Assembly (NCBI RefSeq): GCF_025024155.1
Contig: NW_026251799.1
Span: 62,001-126,000, forward strand
DNA length: 64,000 bases
Reading direction: 5' to 3'
Source: Gamsiella multidivaricata
Lineage: Eukaryota; Mortierellomycota; Mortierellomycetes; Mortierellales; Mortierellaceae
In this document: positions 42,086-54,951 of the stretch, piece by piece
Layout of the letters: each line of letters begins with the position of its first letter
Position numbering within the stretch: the first letter of the stretch is position 1
Notes under the pieces: generated by a model
Database searches by the model: none
What the model was told of the DNA's origin: nothing
What the model saw: only the letters and a program-made list of their open reading frames with translations
Made by a program: the position numbers and the translations under genes

Positions 42086-44361
42086 TTATGCCTGCGTAAT
42101 TTTAGCCTTCTCTTCTTTCTTGACCTTGAATGACCTTGCACGGTACAGCGCCAGGTAAGCGACATGGAAGTCTCCTCCGCCATCCAGCTTCAAGACATCT
42201 TCCTTTGGAATCGGCGAAACCTTGTCGTCGTCGTACTTGTACCACTCGTCCGTCTCGCCCTTCTTAGCCCATCCAATGTAATGTCCTGAATCTGCTGTTC
42301 GTCCGATATGTGTAAGGACCGCTGCTAACTCGTACTGCCCAGAGGGATTCGATCCAATGTCCTGAACCAATTCAGGATCCAACGATTCCTCCAGTGCCAC
42401 CTGCGCTGTCTCCACAGCCTTTTGCTCATCCGAAACTTCATCCGTCTCCATGCGGCCGGATTCCTTTTCCAGGCGCTTGCGTCGCTTCAATGCCGTCTCA
42501 GCATTGTCCAGCTCTCTCAGCTTGACTTTTGTGTTGCTCAGCTTTGCCTGCAGTTCTGGTGTGCAAAACTGCGAAGCATCGAGTTCGAACGGGAATTTGA
42601 CCTTACGCAGGATCTTGGCTTTGACCTGCTCAGTTGGTTTCCAGAAAAAGCGGACAAAGTTGATAGTCAAGTAGCCGGGCAAGCGGGAGATCCTCTGTGA
42701 CTTGGAATAGATGGCTGACCGACCAAGCGTAGGAGAGTTCTTTTCAATTTTTTGATCTAGAGACTCCATGATTCCATTGTGGAGATAGTTTACATCTATA
42801 GACAAAACGAGCGATTGCATAAAAATCGTCAGCGTGGTTCCCTCAGCAACACCAGGCACTGGACAGAGAAATGCAAGTTCACTTACTGCTTGAAATATGA
42901 CAGTCCAGCTTCGAAAAGGGTTCTTTGCTTACGATCGCCTCCTCTTCTGGTGCTTCATCACACTTCAGCCTATAGCGAAAGGTTCCATAGTGCCGGTTTG
43001 TTAGAAATGATAAACTGGTACTAAATCTGTCCAACAGTTCTTCTCGAAGGATACGTACGTTGTTGTGAATTCGCCCTGCATGAACTGCGAGATAACATTC
43101 TGCTTGCCCTCGCTATGAGGGGGGAGCTTTGCCTTCAGGGTTGAGATCAACTGACTCCAGCATTCTTCCGCATCCTGCTGCATCCACACGCCATCACGTC
43201 CTTGCTGCGAAAATTGAGGGAATGCCTTTCGCAGGTACTATGGACAGCTCAACGGGGACAATAGAACACTGGTATCAGTGAAATGGTACCTAGAATGTAA
43301 TGATATGATACTGATAGTTATGCCCATCGCTTACAGTGAGAAATCCCATGGGCATGACACCATGTCCCGATGCGTTGAGCTGTCTATACAAGTCTCTCAA
43401 AGATGCTGTCATATTGCTTCCAGCATCTAGGTTGTCAGTGCCGCCAGAGTACTTTTGAAGGTCCTCGACCAATTCGGGGACGACACGGAGGCATTGGAGA
43501 GTAGCATTCTAAAATGGTCATGGGACAAGATGGAAGTAATGGATTAGTAAGATCCTAAAAATCTTGTCGATAGTACGACGTTGATAAATAATCCGCAAAA
43601 AGTGTACGTTACCATGTAGCAAGTGTTGCCCAGGTTTGTCAATCCAACTGGGATATCCATCTATAACATGAAAAGGGAACAGTGCGTCAGCCTTTGTATC
43701 CATTAATAAAATATGGTGTTCTACAGGTTCAGTAGAACAATCCAACGTACCGCCTTGTTCAGTGTTGCTTCCGTCATATCTTCAGCAAAAAGGATCTTCT
43801 TTTCTGGTGCTTTGGGGAGCTCGCCTGCAGTTCCCATCATCATGAATATGTGGCCCTATTTGAACAACAGATCGCATATAGCTTGAATAGAATGCTCGAT
43901 GGGTAGCCAAAGTCGAGAGTAGATAATTGTATGCCTTTTCCCCAGCTTACAGGTTTGAGGCCGAGCTTGTTCATGTCGGTATCATCCTACATAATCATGA
44001 AGGATAGAGATTCAGCACCAAATCGCATATCCCAGTCGAAAAAAAGAGTACGCCATCCATGCGATCTGATCAGTCCTATACCTTAAGCGTTCCACCTTTA
44101 GCAATGATCTTTTGTCTGTCGGGCTCCACTCCTGTCAGAGCAAACAGCTGTGCCTTAAAGACCAGACCTGGCTCGTCAAGGTTAAGCTCAATATCGTCAA
44201 ACTTCTTGCCACTCCATTTGACATTAACTATTAGGTAGAGGCAGAGGAAAAAGCTTGAGTATACAAGCCGTTTATTGTTATGCAGCACTGGATATGTATA
44301 AAAGAAAGCCTGTTTACAGGCGGTGTCTTTCGGTACCTTTGATGGTGTTGACTGGTGGCAT
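42086..44361 (-). CDS. UBP6: Proteasome-associated deubiquitinase Ubp6 / USP14
   Basis: Trims ubiquitin chains on the 26S proteasome. Nine exons: 44337-44361, 44082-44227, 43951-43986, 43751-43855, 43613-43660, 43335-43508, 43059-43237, 42887-42969, 42086-42795; 501 residues, as in yeast (499). An N-terminal ubiquitin-like domain (about 8-80: VNVKWSGKKFDDIELNLDEP) docks to the proteasome. The USP domain starts PVGLTNLGNTCYMNATLQCL with catalytic Cys118, then MQQDAEECW, a basic-acidic insert, and the His box TADSGHYIGWAKKG (His about 437) followed by WYKYDDDKV. The C-terminus is Lys-rich. Exon 3 is 36 nt and exon 1 is 25 nt. All splice phases fit. Confidence 0.96.
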
Positions 44362-44551
44362 AGTAATGAGGAATCGTTGGTGTAGTAGGTTGCAAGTGAA
44401 TGATGGGATGAGTAAGAGAACAAAGGTCAGAGAGATGCTGGCGCGTTCCTTTTGGCAACCTACCAGAAAGCAGGCAGCTCACGTCATTTTTTGGGCGCAC
44501 GTGATAGCAAACCTCACCCTGGACGCGACGTAGTTTCTTAAATTCGTGTCT

Positions 44552-44569
44552 GGTTCTACGCGTAGAACC
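44552..44569. promoter_or_regulatory. Perfect 18-bp palindrome upstream of Ubp6
   Basis: GGTTCTACG directly followed by its reverse complement CGTAGAACC, about 190 bp upstream of the Ubp6 start. Such palindromes can bind dimeric regulators; function here is inference. Confidence 0.5.
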
Positions 44570-45814
44570 GACCCGGATACAAACTCATTTGCTAATCAAT
44601 TCTGCGAAGATGGACATGCCGGCCATCGTCACTTCTGGATAATTGCTTCAGACAGAAGCGTAATAGTTCTATTATGAGAGCATAAGGAGGAATGCTCGGG
44701 ATTCCCTTTTGCAATTAAATTTGCTGAGTTGTGGAGTAAAAGGAGTGGCGAGGCAAGCCTTAGGCAGGGTTTACGGCAGAATGGTTGGTTCTACCATGGT
44801 AAGATAACCCCTTGGCTCACTTACCGCAGTGCCTCATTTACCTGCGCATTCTTTCGGTCACCGCCATAGTTCTCCCCCCACTTTCCAAGCGACAACGGGA
44901 CTATATTTTCCAGTCAGCCCCTTATTTTTTCTGAGGCTGTATAGGACTTTTTACAGTTCAGAAGGGTGTGGTGGGAACACAAACAAGGATCTGTACCACC
45001 GTTGTCTGGAATGAGCCAGAGATACCACGAAAACGCAGGAAAAACGTACTGCAAGATGGAATAGTCTAAGCAGAGCAGCTTACAGGGACATGGCAAAAAA
45101 AAGAAGGAGAGCAGCTGCAAACTGACAAAGACAAGCAGCAATTACATGAACGCACTTTACAAGGGGAAGACAGAGAGGCGGAGTGCATCTCGATCTCGCT
45201 TTCCGCTTGCAGCTTATCCTTCGGCTGATCATTTAATTGGTGCAGTACATGACCTCACTCATACACTCTGAGTCTTTACAGAAGCCTTGCACTCAATCGT
45301 CGGCTTTTACCAACCTTAGCCAAATACATCTTGGGCTTTCTGTGGTTCTCTTTCTTTCTTCTTGGGCGCTTGGATCAATGTCTGTTCGTGCATATTATAA
45401 AGCGTCCTTTATCTGTGGCTGTCATCAGTCCTCTTGATCCTATTTGCATTTTTTTTTCTTTCGCGAAAGACATCGGGGCCCCTGCATTCCGTTCTATGGC
45501 CTTTTCCAAACGAACCGACGAATAAACCAACGTGATCAAGAGTAATTCAACGAAATTCTGAAGTACAAACGACTTTTTCTTTCTTCAAAGAGTATTGTGC
45601 ATGAAAAGGGCTGGCCACATGTCGATGAATGCGATGTTGTAGACTATATCAACCATGCACAATGCATACCCTTTTAGCAAGAGGGATGGGTGACTCTTCG
45701 TCATCCTCCCCTTCCACATTGCATTGCCATCTCACGGAGCACTTGATGTCTACTATATACAATTGTTTTGTGTATAGAGAGATATGTGGAATAGATTCGA
45801 CAACATCCATGCAG

Positions 45815-45862
45815 ACAAACAAATAAACAAACAAACGAACATACAAACAAACAAACAAAAAT
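45815..45862. repeat. (AAAC)n microsatellite, imperfect
   Basis: AAAC units with ATAAAC, GAAC and ATAC interruptions. Confidence 0.85.
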
Positions 45863-47464
45863 AACTTGAAGAAGAATGATCTGCCTTGCTTTATTCGTTG
45901 GTTATCCAGTTCTGGTGTTGCAAAATAACCAGAGACAGAAAAAAAAAACTCCTTGAGTGCTCAATTCGCTAACCTTGCCTTTAACTTGCAACCACAGAGA
46001 TGCATCCATGGTTAATTGAGGTGTCCAAGAATGCGGAGCAAAAGGTGACACGGTGGTAATGGTACAGGGAGTCCCCGTGAACGGGGTAGTGTAGGGTCCG
46101 GATGGATCAAGGCTGCATTATAAAAGGTACCTTGTCGAGATATTTATATAAAAAAAAAAAGCAATTGAGCCGTTTTTTTTGTGTATCTATCCCCTGGCCC
46201 ATTCATTCATAGTTTCTGATCACAAACCACATAACGTTGCACACGCACATACTCAGCCAGCCTCTGTTCATTTCAGTTCTCCAAAGGATGAAGGAAAGAG
46301 TCAGATGGGCAAGGCTAGGTTTAAATTGCAGAGAAGCGACAATGCACGTACACGCACTATCAAGAAGCACGATCGTAAAGACGGAGTACACTGTTCTGCC
46401 CCCGTGTGTGCAGTACAGACGAGGCTAGAGAAAAGGGACGCAGGAATAAACACTGCCGAGCAATTGAAATCGAAAAAAAGCGATGTAATAAACAGAAGGG
46501 AATGGCAACATCTCTAAACTATCCTTCCTCGGGAGAAGACAACCAAGCCGAACGGGCTGAATCTCAATTGAGTTTTTGAAAGTTGTTTTCCTTACGAGGG
46601 TGAGAGTGGTGGGATGTATTAGTGTGAAGGGACGGTGACGATGGGTGACGATAAGATTGAACAGCTGAAGGCGGGGAAGAAGAGGAAGACGATGGAAAAA
46701 ATGATGGCCAGTTATGGCTACTTACAAGAGCGGTTAGGGACAAGCAGAGGAAAGAGGAAGGGCCAAAGTGTGTTTTTCACATTCAGTTTACTTGGACCAT
46801 CGTTACAGTTGCACAGAAACTCAATTGCTTACCCCTCTTTGGTAATGAAAGACTTTTGGTCCTACTAGTCATGGTCATGATCATGGTCATGGCCCTGGTA
46901 GACTAAAGGTCATAGCAACGATAATGGTGCTGGTGCCCCCCACTCTCCTTCCTTGACCTGATAGTCCTTTTTCTCTTTTCCGACCGGTACTGTGATGAGA
47001 TTGGTTATGGATGTGTATGGGCATAATAAAATATATTCATAGAAAACTACCCTGACCCTTTTTTTATATTTTATACATACCACTGTTACCGTGCGTCATT
47101 CTCACACACTCTTTTCTTCTCATTCATTCCGTTCATCACTCTCCACTCCACCCTCCCACTTCCTCATTCCTGAGGATCCTCATGACTCTTTCCATCTGAG
47201 CAGATCCTTCTTCCACTATACTACTATTCTGCCCTACTCACACCCCACTTCGCATTTCACACCAACCTCCCCCTCCCCTCCTCCTCCCCTTCACACCAAA
47301 CCCCCCTTCCTTCACTACCACGCGCAGATCACATCTTCTCCCCCTCCACCTCCATTCCGCACCCTCACTATCTCTCATTTCCTGCAGCAACTGTGCTCGT
47401 GTCCGCGGAGTGAACGACTAGCGCGAACGCGAGTGCAGACCAGGGAATTCAACGCTCGCCGTCA

Positions 47465-50400
47465 ATGTCAAAGTCAGGGGCACCATCTGCCTCGGCTTCA
47501 GCGTCCGTCTCGAGCCATGATCCCCACTCGCTGCCCCCGAACGTCAAGGGTCTCATCCAGCGATACCTAGCCGTCTCTCTCCCGACCATCACCCTGACCC
47601 CCGAAGTGATCGATGTGCTCGACAGATCAGAGGTCTTGATCCCCTCTAGGATTCAAGTCACCATGCGCTGGTGGAAGGAGGACACAGCCAGCTCCCTCTC
47701 TGTGTATCCAAAACTGAACAGCCCTCTTCCCGAAGCAATTGAGCGGCGACAGGCTATGCTTCAACGACGGAAGGACCTGGAAAAGCAACAGCAACATCAG
47801 AAGCTCCTTCAGCAGCAGCGAGAGAGGCAGCAACAGCACTTGGCGCCAGGAACTCTGCACCATCATCGTAGCCACGACCTCTTGCACGCACAGCCTTCGA
47901 CATCATCAGCCCATCTTTCTCAGGCTCAGGTACCGACACAAAATCTGACACAAACGCAGGCTCACTCTCCCACTTCGCCACGCGCATCTCCATTCTTGAA
48001 GCGACCCTGGGCAGGAGCCCGCCTACTGAATGTCTTCCGCAGATCAAAGTCCAAGTCCAAGGAGCCATCACCCGCCCCAGGAACCAGCGGTGCAGATACT
48101 AGGGCCTCAGAGGGCCTCACACCCACACCTACACCCACGCCCACGCCTACCCACCACGACGATCTTGTCTCCAGCAGTCGCGTGGATCTGGCCGTTGTGG
48201 ACGACTCTGAGGCGGAAGCGAAACCTCTGCCGTCCTTGCCTGACGCAGCCTATCCGATCACGGTCGCATACCCGGTCCGATGCACGCTAGAGCAACTGCG
48301 TCGATACTTTGTGGAAATGACCTCGCTGACGCTCGAAATCCATATCACACCACAGCTGTCCGTCCTGGCCACGGTCTCGAATCTCACAGATCTGTTCCAG
48401 AATCTAAACGGGACCTTTTCGGGCGTCTTTCCCTTCTCAACTGTAATGCAGAATGATGACCCGCGTCTGGCCTCGGAAGCCCTATTCAAGAAACGCGTCG
48501 TGCTCGGTATGGTCGTCTTCCAGGCCTGGTCGCAGGATACCTCGGAGGTGAACGATTCTGACGAGGAATCCGACTCGATCTCGACGAACTCGATGCTACA
48601 GATGCTCGCGGATAACGCTCCAGGGGGAATGCCACCCCATATGCATCCGTCGTACCACCATCGGCATTTGACGCACCATCTCCAACCACAAAACCCACAA
48701 CAGCGTCTTGTACTCCGCTCTGAACCCCAACCACAACAACATCGCTCACACCACCATCCACAACAGCAACAGCATCCTCAACGTCAACAACAACAACAAC
48801 AACATCGGCCACATCCTCAAACACAAAATTCACTCATGCCTCTTTACCCTCCTCCTCAACAGCGCATTCCACCGCCTGTTGGACCATCCCAGGTACCATA
48901 CCCACAGCACGAATATGACAGTAATCCAGCCCGATTCCGTCAACGCCCAAATCCCACACAGCACCCTATTTCACCGCCGCATATGCATCGCCAACCGCTG
49001 ACTGCAGGCACCCCCTCCAGGACGCAGTATTCACACGTAGAACGAGGACATCCAGCCCAGGGGCCTCCACCTCCAATACAGGGACGCCCAGCCGATCGCG
49101 ATAGTTTTGGACATCGGATTTCGATGCGGTATGATGAAGACCCGCTGCAGGCTCAGGGAGATCAGCGCAGGGTCCTCCCGCGTCCACATACAAGCGTTGC
49201 CGCTGGTCCGCCCTTTCCCCGAGGCGACTATCGAACTCGGGAAGATCTGTATCGGCCCTCCAGAGAACGTCTCACACACGCGGGCAGGTACCATGATCGC
49301 CAGGACTCTACTATTGAAGAAGCCAGAGCGCAGGACCGTCGCCCTAATGCGAGGATTCCTGTACCAGGTGTTGGAACATCGGGCGGTCCATTTCCTCAGA
49401 ACTACCGTCACCATCACCAGCAACAGCAGCAGCAGCAGCATCACCACCGTCATCATCACAGACAAGAGGTCCCGCCGTCATCTGTAGATGATGATACGAA
49501 TGCGTACAGTCAAGGCGGGCGATCCAGGCCACGAGCTGGTGCGACTGCAGCAGCTATTGGACGCCTCGACTCGGTCCTTGCTCGGGGACAAGATCTTTTG
49601 CACGGTAAGAGACTCAGCAGGCGTGCTCCGCCTTCAGTTTACAATTGCTATGTTTATCACTAGCGACATAATAACTAATATCTCCTTTGACTATACGACA
49701 TAGGTATGAGAACTAGTCTTGCATTGGATCCCGAAGAGGTGCAGAATATGTCTGCACGAAATATCCGATCCTCAGCTATGCGAGATGACCTCGATGACGA
49801 CCGGTTCATTATGCCTTATCACGAGGTTCTCCCCTACTGGCCTGCCAAGTCGAGGTTCAGCCTCGAAATGAGTATTCCAACCGCATATTTGACCACCCGT
49901 GGTTTGCTCAAGGGCTCGAAACAAAAAAAGCACTCATCTATGCCTTTGAGCGGCTCATCTCGCGACCCTACATCATCTGCTTCAGACAGAAGAGACCGAG
50001 ACCGAGACCGAGACCGCTCTGAGACCCCACGTGCATTCCAGCCCCGACAAAGTCGTCCCCCTGACGCTGAGTACAGCATGCAACAAGGTCAACCAGGACC
50101 CTCTTCGCAGTACCCACAGGAGCGACGTGGTCGCAGCACCAGGCAGCAAGAGTACCAGCAGCAACCGCAGCATCAACGACAACCATGGGCGGATCCGACA
50201 CCAGTTTCTGCATCCACGATGTCGACGCCCCGACCGCTGAGGCGATCTGCGAGACCGATTCAATTTGAGAAGCTCTCTTCGCGTTCGGATCTAGCACGAC
50301 TTCGCATGGTCCAGGAAGAGTCGATGCGTCCTCAGTACCAGTCCTTTGAACCCGATCCTTCTGGTGCGGATGTAGGTCAGTCCTCGGGATATGCACGTGA

Positions 50401-51505
50401 GAGATTTCCGTTGCTGGACCAGCATCCCTCTTCGCAAGCGCAACCATCGCCGTACACATCCGAGCGACAGCGCCAGCAGCAAGGCAGTAACTGGTCTCAG
50501 TACCATCAGAACCAGTCGGCGGGTCAGCAGCGGTCTCCACGAAAGTCAAAGTCGTACCCTCCACCACCACCGTCCTCGCGGGGCCGTGGCTCACGATCCA
50601 GTCGGAGAAGCCGTCGACGCTTGAGCTCGAACGATCGATTGCAGCTTAGGATGAACCCCAAGGCCGGGGATATGCTGAATTACATCCCGGATCTGTTCCC
50701 GAATCGTAGCATGTCTGGACTCCTCGTTCCGGAGTACATCTCTTCCAGCAGCGGTAGCAGCAGGATCAGCACTGGGAACAGCTCCTCGTCTGGTAGCACT
50801 GAGGAAGACGAGTACGGGTATGGATATGGTGCTGGCGGTGGCGTGGATATGAGTGGACGCACGTCAAGGCTTCAGAAGCGTCCCCATCGATCGTACCGCC
50901 ATCATCGTGAGGATCAGCAACAGGCGAAGCGACATCAGAGTCAGAGATCGCAGAATCAGCAATCGCCACATCAGCAGCGGGCAGAGAAATCGAGGAGGCG
51001 ACATGCGCGCGGGAGCAGGGTGCATCCGCAGCATTTTAACTTCAAGGTCGATTGCCAGTTGCAGTTGACGCCCGAGGTGATGGCCGCGTGCATGGTCGAG
51101 AACATCTCGGTCGAGGTGTGGAAGTTGAATAGCAAGCGACAGACCATGATTGAACTCGGGTCCGCAAAGTTACCGCTGCACAAGGTCTTGAGTCGGATCA
51201 TGCACAAGACCGCGGTTATGGGTCCACAAGCAGCATCAGCGGCGGCGTCGAGCGCTTTGCCTATGCCGGGGAGACATTATCCGGGTGGTATGAGCTCTGC
51301 TGCAGGAGGAGCGCAGCGTAGAGGCGGTTATGTTGGCGAGGGCCATTCTAGGGCTGCAAATGTTGGGTACAAGGAAGGATGGCGACTGGAGCCCTCGGTG
51401 TACGATATCCGGTCCAGACATGGCACGGTGATCGGGCAGTTGGATGCCCATGTCTGGATCCACCCACGTTCGCGATCGGACTCCATGGTCTCGGCGGCGG
51501 CGTGA
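47465..51505 (+). CDS. C2CD3-like C2-domain protein, very low-complexity linkers
   Basis: Two exons, 47465-49604 and 49704-51505, 1313 residues. The N-terminus (about 24-75) reads LPPNVKGLIQRYLAVSLPTI ... IQVTMRWWKED, like the first C2 domain of C2CD3 (PPxVKGxx...VRWWGE). A second block (about 268-350) reads YPVRCTLEQLRRYFVEMTSL and TLEIHITPQL, like the C2CD3 text that follows. After a Gln/His/Pro-rich stretch, exon 2 begins with a third block (MPYHEVLPYWPAKSRFSLEM), and a last conserved part (about 1165-1300) has NFKVDCQLQLTPEVMAACMV and VEVWKLNS and ends in a Ser/Ala tail. C2CD3 acts at centriole distal ends in flagellated cells. Identification is from pattern memory; a generic C2 scaffold is the alternative. 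Confidence 0.65.
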
Positions 51506-51958
51506 TGAAGAAAAAAAAAAAGAAAAAAAAAGAAACGACAACACTCTAGAGATGACGGATTACGTCTGGACACGAAACGAACTGAATGCCTTTCTTTTAT
51601 TGCTAATTATCCATAGAAGTTCCTATTTTTGCTGTTTGCTTCCTTTTGTTGCTCTTTCGTTTTACACCCTAATATGTCTGTTTCCAATGCCTTTCTATAT
51701 TCTTTTACAGCCTAATTCTACAGATAGAAGACGATACTAATCAGATAATACTACATATCATAATGCAAATACAATACAATACGATACAAGAGAATAAATA
51801 CGATTATCAACATGATTAAAAGACGAGAAAAACAGAGCAACGAAAGCTTTGTGTGGATGCTTGTGGGTGGTTTATTGTGAACAAAAGATGCAATGGTAAA
51901 AGAAATAACGACATGTGTATATTAGGCAAAGAAACAACCCTTCCTCTTCTTCTTTCTC
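51506..51958. other. Convergent 3' flanks (C2CD3-like / Nop15)
   Basis: AT-rich, with an A/G tract right after the C2CD3-like stop (51509-51534) and several AATAA motifs (51794 region). No gene seen. Confidence 0.55.
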
Positions 51959-53382
51959 TTAAAACTTGGTATGTTTGGGCTTCTCCTGGACCGATGCCTT
52001 ATATCCCGGGAACTCGTACTCAATACCCAACTCTGCGAGCTTGGCTCGCTTGGCGGCCTCGTTTTTCAAAAGCTTCTTCTTGATCTGCTTCATCTGGACG
52101 TTGTTCTTCTCCGCATTATGTTTCTCCTTCGAGATCTTAAGCCAGGGAATTGCCTTGAATTTCTTGTTGGCTCCCAAGAACATGGCTGGATGGATCTGCG
52201 ATGGCTGGAGGGCCTTGCACTTCAATTGATGACCAAAGAGCAGATAGTTGTTCATGGTGTCGGCCACGATCTCGGCAACCTCCTGAGAGGCAAACTCAAT
52301 GAAGGCGTAGTGCTTGGATTTTCCGGTCTTCTTGTTGCGGGAGAGGCGCAGGCGAAGAACTGTGCCGAACTGAGAGAAGTAGGCCTTCATCTGATCTTCA
52401 TAAAATCCGTGGGGGATGCGACCCAAGTAAACGACTCCTGTGGCATCCTTGTCCTATTATTCCGCGAAGCAATCACAATGTATATGTCAGTATGCCAATG
52501 TTTCAAGATGCCAAACGTCTTCCTTAGGATGATATAGGTGTTGTCCTCAGCGTACCTTGGGCTGTCCCATGGCTCCGAGCTTTTTCCTGAGTGTTGCTGC
52601 AGCCTTGGGGTTTAGTGAAATCTCATCTTTCATGCTCGCAAATGTATCCTCCTTCATCGCGGCCCTGTCCTCTTGATCTTCCTCATCTGAGCTATCCTCG
52701 TCCGCGCTCGAGTCGATATCCTTCAGCAAAGTCTTATCGTCCATCAGCTGCTCCTCGTCCTCTCCGTCCTCATCCTCGCCTGCGCTCTCCTCCTGCTTCT
52801 CTACTGGCGCCTCGACAACCTTGGACTTTTGTACGGCGGGAGTTTTCTTGGGCGCGGGCGTCTTCTTCTCCACGACCTTCTTCTCTACAGGCTTCTTCTC
52901 CACGACCTTCTTCTCCACAGGCTTCTTCTTCTCGGTAACTTCCTCCTTCTTTTGATCGACAGCCTTCTTTTGATCGACAGCCTTCTTTTGATTGACAGCC
53001 TTCTTCTCGGCGGGCTTCTTCTTCTCAGCGACAGACTTCTTTTCTGCGGCGACGGTGGCCTTCTTGGCAGCTGCAGGAACAGGGGCTGCGGCTGCCTTGG
53101 TCTTGGTCTCCTTCTTTGTGGGTGTCACAGCAACCTTCTTGGCGGGCGACTCCTTCGCAGCTGGGGCGGTGGCCTTGCGCTTGCTGGCTGTTGAAGTCGC
53201 GGCGGGCTTCGCAGCAGTGCTGGGCTTTGTAGCTGCCGCCTTTGCGGAGGCTATAGGGAGATAACGAGAGAATCACTTGATGTTATTGTCTGGAGCTGAT
53301 AAACTGAAAAAGTCGTAGGTATTCTCGAACTGTTGGTTTCTGTGCATTTTCCTTCCGCAATACCTCTTGTTGCGGCGGGCAT
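51959..53382 (-). CDS. NOP15: Nucleolar RRM protein Nop15 / NIFK
   Basis: RNA-binding factor for 60S ribosomal subunit maturation, nucleolar. Three exons: 53364-53382 (19 nt), 52556-53250, 51959-52453; 402 residues. The N-terminal two fifths are Lys/Ala/Pro-rich with degenerate repeats (KKAVDQKKAVDQKK, VEKKVVEKK), then an acidic stretch (SADEDSSDEEDQEDRA). The RRM follows: TGVVYLGRIPHGFYEDQM (RNP2), FGTVLRLRLSRNKKTGKSKH, YAFIEFAS (RNP1), then the family tail YLLFGHQLKCKALQ and the basic C-terminus. VYLGRIPHGFYE is diagnostic. The repeats are likely disordered nucleolar-targeting sequence. Confidence 0.93.
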
Positions 53383-53741
53383 CTCTGAATGTGATGAGAG
53401 TAAAGTAAGATGGAGAGGAGGTAGGGAAAAAGGAGGAGGATGGAGGATGCGAGTTGTCGAGTGCGAGTGTGTGTTGGTGCTCCCAGGCATAAAAAAAAAA
53501 AAAAAAAAAAAGGTACTGGCAATATCTGAGAAGTAAACAATCAAGCCACGTCCAATTGGACCCACCAGCCCTACTTTATTGGAGTGCAGAGCTGATCCCG
53601 CAAAAGCAGCAACACAACACGGGAGCGAAACTACTCGAACGCCGGAGCCGAAAGCACCTTTGCCATCCACTTGTTCATCCATTCTCAACCAACCCAAGAA
53701 AGAAGGACAGCCCGAGCTCGTCGACAAGGAACACAGCTCAA
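53383..53741. promoter_or_regulatory. 359-bp divergent promoter, Nop15 / mL50
   Basis: Shared by a cytosolic ribosome-biogenesis gene and a mitoribosomal gene. It contains an A tract (about 53490-53511). Confidence 0.6.
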
Positions 53742-54718
53742 ATGCAGCGCTCGCGGTCATTAGTCGGCATTTTCGCCAGGGGCACCACCACCGTCTCTGC
53801 CCGCATGGGCGTTTCTCGCCTTGCACTCGTCGTGCCTTCGGCATCCCTCCATACAGCCCGCACTCTCGCCGAGGAAAAGCGCGGCTTCCTCTCAAGGCTC
53901 AACCCATTTGCAAAGCCAGGCTCCGAGACACCAGCACAACCATCAACAGCAGCGGCAACAGACGTTGCCCAGGATTTGAACGTTGAGATTGAAGAAGAGG
54001 AAGAGGAGGAGATCCCTAGGTACACAAGAACCGGAACTGCCTTGCATATGTTATTTGAAATCGTCATGTCGTGCTGCATGCTGTCTCGATCATAGAGTAC
54101 TTATATCGTTTGTTTTTCTTTAGTTGGAAGAGTGAGCGCCAGTCTTTGACGCCAGAGCAGCTGGAGGCATCAATCCGATCTGCAGCTGCACCCTTTGTTG
54201 ACACTGCATCTACGCTTTACCTCAACAAGATCCGTTTGGACGATCCCATGACCAAGTTCCAGGCAAGTGTCTGAGGCCCATATCAACATGGGATGTATTC
54301 AAAAGAATCTCAAGGAAGTCATGACTAACGATCTTCCCTTTTCCATATTCTAAACGCTTCGGACCCTGCGGGATATTGGATCGAACCGCTGAAATACCGA
54401 CTGAAACTCAACAACTCAACAAAATCAACAACCATTAACTTAAAACAGGTCTTGAAGGCATGTGTTGTCTCGACAGGACAGGAAATCCCCAGCAAGGACC
54501 TCGCTTCGATCCACACTCTCAAGGATATCATGTCCACGCTCCAGAGGCTCGATGAGGAGGCCAATGCTCTCCCCGAGAATCCAAACGGACATGTCGTCGC
54601 AGAATGGTTCGAGAAGAACAAGTCGTCCTTGCCCCCGAATATGATCTTCATTCCCTACCAAAAATCAAAGGGTATTAAGGCCGAGGACCGCAAGACTACC
54701 AACAAGAGGTTCTTGTAA
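53742..54718 (+). CDS. MRPL50: Mitochondrial large-subunit ribosomal protein mL50
   Basis: Mitoribosomal protein, 228 residues, three exons: 53742-54019, 54124-54262, 54449-54718. The N-terminus (MQRSRSLVGIFARGTTTVSA) is a basic, acid-free presequence. An acidic run precedes the conserved part: SLTPEQLEASIRSAAAPFVD, LDDPMTKFQVLKACVVSTGQ, EIPSKDLASIHTL, matching the Ribosomal_L50 family. Intron 2 (54263-54448) starts GCAAGT and ends ACAG, a GC-AG intron with otherwise perfect consensus; a GT choice would break KFQ-VLKA. Confidence 0.88.
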
Positions 54719-54951
54719 GATAACAGGATGGCAAAAGCTGCAGTGGCATGGGGAACGTTGGGCGCAAGGACATATTATTAGACAAGTCTACATGACAGGC
54801 CGCGGAATAAATTGCATGTTTGAAAGTATTTATTTCAAAGTCTTCTTTTCCATTTGCTCCATGTGGACTCTAGCGTTCTACAAATTCGCTCATGGTGTCA
54901 AACGCCGTTATCGCACTATGTTAATGCTTTGATACATTTTCTCGGACCGAG

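Larger units (their letters stand above)
44362..47464. other. 3.1-kb intergenic region
   Basis: No gene is supported. Near the Ubp6 start it has a CACGTG E-box (about 44498) and an 18-bp palindrome. Further on there is an AAAC array, an A tract at about 46150-46160, and a (CATGGT/CATGAT) cluster near 46870-46890. A frame at 46635-46868 (MGDDKIEQLKAGKKRKTMEK) and one ending at 46517 (MGKARFKLQRSDNARTRTIK) are basic but unrecognised. The 370 bp before 47465 are C/T-rich promoter-like DNA. Confidence 0.45.
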
